From positions 1-58,689 of the forward strand of contig CATPBK010000034.1 of the NCBI GenBank assembly GCA_955652705.1: a DNA stretch of 58,689 nucleotides, in the 5' to 3' direction. This stretch comes from Candidatus Dormiibacterota bacterium. Lineage in GTDB: Bacteria; Chloroflexota; Dormibacteria; Dormibacterales; Dormibacteraceae. The translations under genes were made by a program, and so were the position numbers. Of this stretch, positions 53,124 through 58,689 are shown one piece after another. The first letter of the stretch is position 1, and the number at the start of each line of letters is the position of its first letter. The notes beneath the pieces are model-generated. The model ran no database searches. It was given only the letters and a program-made list of their open reading frames with translations, and was not told the origin of the DNA.

Positions 53124-54113
53124 CTCGATTTGGTCGAACCGGCACTGCTCGGGCGGCTTGTCCGGCCGCCAGCGCCGGAAACCGGTCGCGTGACGGAAGC
53201 GCCAGCCGCTCTGCAGCTTGTCGAAGGAGACCTCGCAGACCAGCTCCGGCCGGAGCGAGACGTGCTCGGTCTCCCGGCCGCGTGACCAGCGGCTGGGGCC
53301 CCCCGGCATCCGCCCCGTCGGCACGCCCGATTCGCCCCGCAGCGGCTGCAGCTCCTCCAGCAGGCGGCGCCGCGTGGCGGCGTCGAAGGAGGACGTGTGG
53401 CCGACGTAGTGAAGGGTCTGCTTGTCGTCGTAGAGCCCGAGCAGGAGGGCGCCGATGCCGTTGCCGTCCTTGGCCACCCGATAGCCGATCACGACGCAGT
53501 CAGCAGTCCGCCCGTGCTTGATCTTCACCCAGCCCCGCTTCCCTGCGATGTAGGGCTGGTCCCAGGTTTTGGCGATGACGCCGTCCAACCCGGCCCCCTC
53601 GAACTCGGCGAGCCAGCGGCGGGCCACCTCCACGTCACGTGTGAAGGGCGTCATGTGGAGCGGCGGCTGGACGCCGCGCAGTTCCGTCTCAAGCCGCTCG
53701 CGGCGCTCCCGCAGAGGGCGCTCCCGGAGGTCCTCGTCCCCGATCGCCAGGAGGTCGAAGGCGACGTAAGAGACCGGCGTCTTCTCCGCCAGCATTCGCA
53801 CCCGCGAGTCGGCCGGGTGCACGCGCTGGAGGAGCGCGTCGAAGTCGAGGCCCTCCGGCCCGATCAGGATCACCTCGCCGTCCAACACCAGCCGCTTTGA
53901 AGGCAGTCGCCGGAATCCCGGCAGCAGCTCCGGGAAGTAGCGCGTCATCTCACGAGCGCCGCGACTCTCGAGGCGGACCTGGTCGCCGTCGACGTAGGCC
54001 AGCACTCGGAAGCCGTCCCATTTCGGCTCGTACTCCCAGCCTTCGCCGGCGGGCAGGTCGGGCTGGATCAAAGCCAGCATCGGCTCCAGGTCCGCCGGAA
54101 TCGGGAGGGGCAC
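53076..54113 (-). CDS. ATP-dependent DNA ligase (LigC-like)
   Basis: A 345-residue two-domain ligase: adenylation domain with nucleotide-binding Lys in motif I EPKWDGFR (residues 29-36), motif III region SYVAFDLLA, motif IV DGVIAKTW and motif V WVKIKHGRTADCVV, then an OB-fold. There are no polymerase or nuclease domains, so it is LigC-like rather than LigD. In mycobacteria LigC ligases act in repair and back up Ku-based end joining. The GTG start has no clear ribosome site. A motif shared with the GGDEF gene lies upstream. Confidence 0.92.
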   Translation of the reverse strand: MPLPIPADLEPMLALIQPDLPAGEGWEYEPKWDGFRVLAYVDGDQVRLESRGAREMTRYFPELLPGFRRLPSKRLVLDGEVILIGPEGLDFDALLQRVHPADSRVRMLAEKTPVSYVAFDLLAIGDEDLRERPLRERRERLETELRGVQPPLHMTPFTRDVEVARRWLAEFEGAGLDGVIAKTWDQPYIAGKRGWVKIKHGRTADCVVIGYRVAKDGNGIGALLLGLYDDKQTLHYVGHTSSFDAATRRRLLEELQPLRGESGVPTGRMPGGPSRWSRGRETEHVSLRPELVCEVSFDKLQSGWRFRHATGFRRWRPDKPPEQCRFDQIESVARYDVAEIFATRG

Positions 54114-54140
54114 TCTGGCTATGGTAGGAAGCTGCGGCTA

Positions 54141-54167
54141 CTGAGCAGTCAACGCCGACGCTGTCAA
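54141..54167 (-). promoter_or_regulatory. Conserved motif upstream of the LigC gene (copy 2 of 2)
   Basis: On the minus strand it reads TTGACAGCGTCGGCG then TTGACTGCTCAG, matching the block before the GGDEF gene apart from one inserted base, one substitution and a two-base difference in the spacer. It overlaps the flotillin stop codon. A promoter -35 or a shared regulator site is possible. Confidence 0.5.
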
Positions 54168-55864
54168 CTCCCGAACTGCTGAAGCAGCTGGCCGAGCGTC
54201 CACTGGCCGTAGGCCTGCACGACCTCGGGCCGGGTGATGCCAAGCGTTGATCTGACGCGAGCGGAGCCGCCGCCCGCCAGGTCGACCAGCTTGACCGCGT
54301 ACTGCCGCTCGACACCGGGCACCTTGCGCAGCTCGGCCACCAGCGCCCGCACCTCGGCCTCGAGGCTCGTCGCGACACCGCCGTCCCCAGGGGCAGCGGA
54401 AGGGGCGGCGCCGGGGGCGGGGGCAGGGACCTCCTCTGCGACCGGTTCGGTCACGGCCTCTCCGACCTCCATCGGTTCGGCGTCGGCCACCGCCTCCTCA
54501 GGCGCAGCCGGCGCCCCGTTTCCGGTATTTCGCCCAGCTCCAGTCCCCATCGCATTGCTGACGAGCCCAGGAACGTCGATGCCCGTCAGGCCCTTGATCA
54601 CGGCCGCCGACTCGGTCACGGCTCGCGTCGCGGTGCGGACGACGTCAGTGGCGCCCTCGGTGCTCATCACGGTCAAGGAATCGATGTGCGACATCGGCTC
54701 GCTGGCTGCCTTGACGATCTCCGGCAGCGCGTTGAGGACGGTCTGGATGATCGCGGCCTCGTTGAAGCGCTTGTACGCGTCAGCCCGCAAGGCCAGCGCT
54801 TTGGCCTCGGCCTCACCCTTGGTCAGCACGATCGCCGCTTCCGCCCCGCCCTCCAGGCGGACCTGCTCCGCCTGCGCCTCGGCGGCCGCAATGGTCGCGC
54901 GCTTGAGGCCTTCGGCGCGCTGGATCGCCGCCTGCGCCTCGGCGGCGGCCGGCTTCACGGTGCTGGAGAGCAGTTCCTTCTCCTTGCGGTCCGCCTCCAG
55001 CTGGGCGAGCTCGGTCTGCTTGCGGACGACTTCCTGCGTCGACTCCGCCTGGGCCAGGGGACCGGCCTGGGCGGCTTTGGCTTGGGCCGCCTGCACCTGG
55101 GTCTCGATCTCGGCCTGCTTCAAGGAGACATCCCGCTGGGCGTTGATTTTGATCTGGGTGGCCTGGGCCTCCCGAACGGCGGCCTCCTGGTCGGCAGTGG
55201 CCTTCGCCATGCGGGCGTCGCGCTCGACCACCGCCAGGTTCTGCTGGCCCAGCAGCTCGATGTAGTTGGACTCGTCGCTGAAGCTCTGGATCGTGAAGGC
55301 GTCGATTTGCAGGCCCGAGGTCGCCAGGTCGCCCTTGGCCGCGTCCTGGACCTGCTGGAGCAGCTTCTGGCGGTCACGGATCAGCTCTTCGACAGTGAGC
55401 GTGCCGACGATCGCACGCAGTGAGCCCTCGAGGACGTTCTTCACGATCGAATCGACCTGCTCGTCCTTCGCCTCGAGGAATCGCTCGGCGGCGTTGCGGA
55501 GCGACTCCACGTCGCGGCCGATCTTGAAGGTGGCGACACCCTGGACGTGGACCTTGATCCCCTGGCTGGTCACGGCGTCGGTGAGCTGGACCGAGATCTG
55601 GCGCGCGGTCAGCTTCAGCCTGCCGACCCGGTTGCGGATCGGGATCACGAAGGTGCCACCCCCGACGACCACCTTGACGCCGCGGTCGCCGGCGGCCGCC
55701 ATGACCTGGCCCTTCTCGTCGCGCACCTTGGCGCCCTGGGAGCCGGCCACCACCAGGGCTTCATTGGCGTTGGCGACCTTGTAGCGGCTCGCCACATAGC
55801 CGAGCAGGAGCACGACGATCAGGATCACGGCGATGGCGAGAAGCGGTCCGCTGATTGCGCCCAT
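54164..55864 (-). CDS. Flotillin-like SPFH protein
   Basis: A 566-residue membrane scaffold protein. One N-terminal membrane helix (about 5-25), an SPFH domain (about 27-210), a long coiled coil rich in Ala/Glu/Gln/Lys (about 210-345) and a C-terminal region. The last part has an unusual Ala/Pro/Glu-rich spacer (about 450-500) followed by a small helical domain (VRALVAELRKVPGVERQYAV). Flotillins organise membrane microdomains together with an NfeD protein, whose gene directly precedes this one with a TAATG overlap. Confidence 0.92.
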   Translation of the reverse strand: MGAISGPLLAIAVILIVVLLLGYVASRYKVANANEALVVAGSQGAKVRDEKGQVMAAAGDRGVKVVVGGGTFVIPIRNRVGRLKLTARQISVQLTDAVTSQGIKVHVQGVATFKIGRDVESLRNAAERFLEAKDEQVDSIVKNVLEGSLRAIVGTLTVEELIRDRQKLLQQVQDAAKGDLATSGLQIDAFTIQSFSDESNYIELLGQQNLAVVERDARMAKATADQEAAVREAQATQIKINAQRDVSLKQAEIETQVQAAQAKAAQAGPLAQAESTQEVVRKQTELAQLEADRKEKELLSSTVKPAAAEAQAAIQRAEGLKRATIAAAEAQAEQVRLEGGAEAAIVLTKGEAEAKALALRADAYKRFNEAAIIQTVLNALPEIVKAASEPMSHIDSLTVMSTEGATDVVRTATRAVTESAAVIKGLTGIDVPGLVSNAMGTGAGRNTGNGAPAAPEEAVADAEPMEVGEAVTEPVAEEVPAPAPGAAPSAAPGDGGVATSLEAEVRALVAELRKVPGVERQYAVKLVDLAGGGSARVRSTLGITRPEVVQAYGQWTLGQLLQQFGS

Positions 55865-56409
55865 TAGTTGGTCCCTCCCCCGGTACCGGCGGTGCGCAGC
55901 GGCGCGACCACCACGTTGGAGCCGGCGACGGCCTCGATCTTGACCGAAGCGCCGGCGGGAATCGCGACGTCGGAGGTGGCGGTCAGCTCGTGCGACTGCC
56001 CCGCATAGCTGAGCTGGATGGATCCGAAGTGGCCGGCCGGGATCCCGACCGAGACCCGCGCGGTCTGGCCGATCAGGTCGCTGAGGCTGAACGGCTGCGG
56101 TCCCTGGCCGCGCGCCAGGATGCTGAAGATCCCGAAGACGAAGAGGGCGCCCACGAAGCCGGTCCCGAGGCCGACCAGAGTGGCCGGCCCGTCGCCCGAA
56201 TGGAAGACCTGGGTCGCGAAGAGGCCGCCGACGCCGAACATCGAGATGAACCCCAGGATCAGCGGCATCAACCCCACGCCGCCGATGTCCACTCCGGCGT
56301 GCACAGCGTCAAGCACCCCGCCGAGCAGGTCGCCCACCACGACCGTGACCAGGAGTAGCCCACCGCCCGCGATCAAGCAGATCAAGAAGATCGAATTGGC
56401 CACGCTCAT
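55864..56409 (-). CDS. NfeD-like membrane protein
   Basis: A 181-residue protein with about three membrane helices and a C-terminal OB-fold (about 108-172: SLSDLIGQTARVSVGIPAG, GASVKIEAVAGSNVVVAPL), the layout of short NfeD proteins that pair with flotillin. No protease domain is attached, so it is not the ClpP-class long form. TAAACT lies on this strand at 56422-56427, a possible -10 for an almost leaderless transcript of both genes. Confidence 0.82.
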   Translation of the reverse strand: MSVANSIFLICLIAGGGLLLVTVVVGDLLGGVLDAVHAGVDIGGVGLMPLILGFISMFGVGGLFATQVFHSGDGPATLVGLGTGFVGALFVFGIFSILARGQGPQPFSLSDLIGQTARVSVGIPAGHFGSIQLSYAGQSHELTATSDVAIPAGASVKIEAVAGSNVVVAPLRTAGTGGGTN

Positions 56410-56455
56410 CGAAGCGGGCTCAGTTTACGGCCAGCGCGTGGCATGCTTGAGCGCG

Positions 56456-58369
56456 GTGGAGCTGGTCAACCCGCTGGTCGCCAGCCGACGTCGGGCAGCG
56501 GCCGAGGATCCCGAAGGCTTCTGGGCCGCCGCCGCGGAGGAGCTGCCCTGGTTCCGGAAATGGGACCGCGTCTACGAGGCGGATCCACCGTCCTTCAAGT
56601 GGTTCTTAGGAGCCACCACCAACCTCGCCTACAACTGCCTGGACTATCACGTCTTGCGTGGCTGGGCCGGCCACGCTGCCCTCCTCTACGAGCGCGAGGA
56701 CGGTTTCAGGCAGGTTTTCACCTACGCCCAGCTGCTCCACCAGGTGGAGCTCGCCGCGGCGGGCCTGCGCGCCCTCGGGATTGGCCGCGGCGACCGGGTC
56801 GGCATCTACATGCCGACCTGCCCGGAAGCGATCATCGCCATGCTGGCGTGCGCCAGGATCGGCGCCATCCACCTGGTCGTCTTCGCCGGGTTCGGTTCCG
56901 GCGCGCTGGGCGAGCGGCTGGCTCTGGCAGGGGCCCGGGCGCTGTTCACGGCCGACGTGACCTGGCGCAAAGGCAAGGCGGTGCAGCTCCTTCCCATAGT
57001 TGAAGCGGCGCTGGCCGAGCACGGCAAGGCGGTCGAGAAGGTGGTGGTCCTGTCCCGAACGGAAACCGAGCCGCCCCTCGTCGCGGGCCGCGACATCGGC
57101 TGGGAGGAATTCCTCGAGGGTGGCGCGGGCCAGGACACCAGCGCGGTCGAGCTGGAGTCCAACGAGCCCGCCTTCATCCTGGCCACCTCCGGCACGACCG
57201 CCAAGCCGAAGCTGGCCGTGCACACCCACGGCCCCTATCAGGTGATGGTCCGGAGCATGGCGGAGTGGATGTTCGCACTAGAGGCAACCGACGTCTGGTG
57301 GTCGACCTCCGACATCGGCTGGGTCGTCGGCCACAGCTACATCGTGTACGCGCCGCTCCTCGTCGGCTCGACCACGGTCGCCTACGAGGGCGCGCTCGAC
57401 CATCCGAACGCCGAGACGTTTTACCGGATCGTCGAGGAGAACCGCGTCAGCGGGGTCTTCACCGCCCCGACCGCCGTCCGGCTGCTGATGCGGTATGGCG
57501 TCGAGCCCTCCCAGGGCTACGACCTCTCATCCCTGGAGCGGGTCTTCTCGGCAGGCGAGGTGCTGAACGCGCCCGCCTGGGAGTGGCTGCAGAAGCAGGT
57601 ACTCGACGATCGCATCCCGGTGCTCGACCACATGTGGCAGACGGAGACCAGCGGTCCCATCGTCGGCAACCCCTACGGGATCGCGATGCTGCCGATCAAG
57701 CCTGGCTCGTCCGGCGTCCCCCTGCCCGGCATCGACGCCTGTGTCATCTCGCCGGAGGGCCAGGAGCTGCCGGCGGGCGAGAAGGGCATCTTCGCGATCC
57801 GGCGTCCCTTCCCTGGCTTGACGCCGACCATCTGGAACGACTCCGAGCGCTACGCCGCCGACTACTGGCAGAAGGTGCCCGGCAAGACGATCTACTTCAG
57901 CGGCGACGCAGCCGCGATCGACGAGGACGGGTACGTCTGGTTCAGCGGCCGGGCCGACGAGATCATCAAGATCGCCGGCCATCGGATCGGCACGATCGAG
58001 GTGGAGACCGCTTTCCTGCGCCACCCGGCGGTCGCGGAGGCGGGGGTGACCGGGAGGCCCGACCCGCTTCGAGCCGAGGTCATCTCGGCCTTCATCGTGC
58101 TGCGGACGGGCCACGAGGCTTCCCCCAAGCTGCGCGAGGAGCTGCTGGAGACCGTGCGCAAGGAGCTCGGGCCGGTGGCTGTAATCGGCGAGCTCAACTT
58201 CGTCGCCACGGTCCCGAAGACGCGCAGCGGCAAGATCATGCGGCGGGTGCTGAAAGCCGTCACGCTCGGCGTGGACCCGGGCGACATCTCGACGATCGAG
58301 GACGAAGGCTCCGTGGAGGAGGCCCGCTCCGCCTGGGAGGCGATGCGCGCCGAGGTGACCACGACCTGA
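56456..58369 (+). CDS. Acetyl-CoA synthetase-like AMP-forming acyl-CoA ligase
   Basis: A 637-residue ANL-family enzyme that activates a carboxylate with ATP and CoA. P-loop ATSGTTAKPKLAV, the segment WWSTSDIGWVVGHSYIVYAPLL and MWQTETSGPIVG match acetyl/propionyl-CoA synthetases; the catalytic C-terminal Lys is in RSGKIMRR. The true start is uncertain: GTG 56456 (MELVNPL), TTG 56447 or GTG 56438; the frame is open further back only as antisense of the NfeD gene. The substrate may be acetate or another short acid. Confidence 0.85.
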   Translation: MELVNPLVASRRRAAAEDPEGFWAAAAEELPWFRKWDRVYEADPPSFKWFLGATTNLAYNCLDYHVLRGWAGHAALLYEREDGFRQVFTYAQLLHQVELAAAGLRALGIGRGDRVGIYMPTCPEAIIAMLACARIGAIHLVVFAGFGSGALGERLALAGARALFTADVTWRKGKAVQLLPIVEAALAEHGKAVEKVVVLSRTETEPPLVAGRDIGWEEFLEGGAGQDTSAVELESNEPAFILATSGTTAKPKLAVHTHGPYQVMVRSMAEWMFALEATDVWWSTSDIGWVVGHSYIVYAPLLVGSTTVAYEGALDHPNAETFYRIVEENRVSGVFTAPTAVRLLMRYGVEPSQGYDLSSLERVFSAGEVLNAPAWEWLQKQVLDDRIPVLDHMWQTETSGPIVGNPYGIAMLPIKPGSSGVPLPGIDACVISPEGQELPAGEKGIFAIRRPFPGLTPTIWNDSERYAADYWQKVPGKTIYFSGDAAAIDEDGYVWFSGRADEIIKIAGHRIGTIEVETAFLRHPAVAEAGVTGRPDPLRAEVISAFIVLRTGHEASPKLREELLETVRKELGPVAVIGELNFVATVPKTRSGKIMRRVLKAVTLGVDPGDISTIEDEGSVEEARSAWEAMRAEVTTT

Positions 58370-58689
58370 CCGACTTCGCGAAGGTCGACGCCTACATCCA
58401 CGACCACCTGGGCGAGTGGCTCGGCGAGCTGAAGGAGCTCTGCGCGGTGCCGAGTGTCTCGGCCCGGCATGAGGCAATCGAACCCTGCGCGGAGCTGGTC
58501 GCGAGCATGCTGCGCCGGCGCGGCTTCGAGACCCAGGTCTCCCCCACGGGCGGCCACCCGGTCGTGCTGGCGCACGCCGACGGGGCCAATCGCGCGCGCG
58601 ACCTCCTTTTCTACAACCACTACGACGTCCAGCCGCCGGAGCCGCTCGACCTCTGGGAGAGCCCGCCATTCGAGCTGACCAAGCGGGAC
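58366..58689 (+). CDS. M20-family metallopeptidase, 5' part (truncated by window end)
   Basis: Frame running from the AcsA-like stop to the window end. It encodes the N-terminus of an M20 dipeptidase/carboxypeptidase: LGELKELCAVPSVSAR, LVASMLRRRGFETQV, then the metal-binding NHYDVQPPEPLDLWESPPF with its His and Asp. Start codon unclear; a CTG at 58366 overlaps the previous stop and no ATG, GTG or TTG fits better. The C-terminal two thirds lie beyond the window. Confidence 0.75.
   Translation, partial: MTDFAKVDAYIHDHLGEWLGELKELCAVPSVSARHEAIEPCAELVASMLRRRGFETQVSPTGGHPVVLAHADGANRARDLLFYNHYDVQPPEPLDLWESPPFELTKRD

Overview
The window is one dense, high-GC bacterial chromosome segment with short or overlapping gene junctions (many GTGA/ATGA overlaps) and heavy use of GTG and TTG starts. 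The gene set includes a 14-subunit Complex I operon with separate nuoC and nuoD, a B12-dependent class II ribonucleotide reductase, an actinobacterial-type GT4 glycogen synthase, Ku plus a LigC-like ATP-dependent ligase, and a CUT1 sugar importer without its own ATPase. This suggests a Terrabacteria lineage such as Candidatus Dormibacterota, a soil Chloroflexota or an Actinobacteria relative. That placement is inference; no rRNA or other marker in the window settles it. No tRNA, rRNA or CRISPR array was recognised.

Layout. 1-6 kb: a MoxR ATPase, two tandem GlsB/YeaQ-type membrane proteins, an anchored protein with three repeated beta domains, and two chelatase genes (ChlI, and a ChlI-ChlD fusion of the type that partners CobN). 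6-12 kb: an MFS transporter, a P5C dehydrogenase/malate dehydrogenase pair, TrmI with another methyltransferase, and OsmC. 12-26 kb: nuoA-N, interrupted by a repeat between nuoI and nuoJ. 26-35 kb: a Vms1-like release-factor-family protein, an SDR, a NUDIX hydrolase, a sugar ABC importer, GlgA/GlgC and dCMP deaminase. 35-39 kb: nrdJ with a 308-residue intein. 39-45 kb: an MprF-like protein, a fused pair of gene remnants, a proline-rich GGDEF protein, Ku, a dienelactone hydrolase and a D-2-hydroxyacid dehydrogenase. 45-50 kb: an ABC-F, methyltransferase, alpha/beta hydrolase and SppA-like operon, then a candidate small RNA. 50-58.7 kb: a glucosylglycerate-hydrolase-like GH, CcdA, an EcsC-like protein, LigC, flotillin with NfeD, an acetyl-CoA-synthetase-like enzyme and a truncated M20 peptidase.

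The most unusual content is non-coding. Six about 200-230 bp elements with terminal inverted repeats sit in intergenic gaps. Four (type A) are one family, at 5996-6192, 19949-20150, 34489-34694 and 43580-43781. Their internal palindromes and, in one copy, their ends have changed sequence while keeping base pairing. Two more (26348-26575 and 52173-52386) have different sequences but the same architecture. Five of the six touch the TAG stop codon of a neighbouring gene, and three end at or within three bases of the next start codon. One is inside the Complex I operon.

Functional links: the chelatase genes would support cobalamin synthesis, cobalamin is the cofactor of NrdJ, and NrdJ and the divergent dCMP deaminase share a gap with a NrdR-box-like pair at the classical spacing. 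Ku and LigC are consistent with non-homologous end joining. GlgC/GlgA, the sugar importer and the GH63-like hydrolase point to glycogen/maltose-1-phosphate and compatible-solute metabolism.
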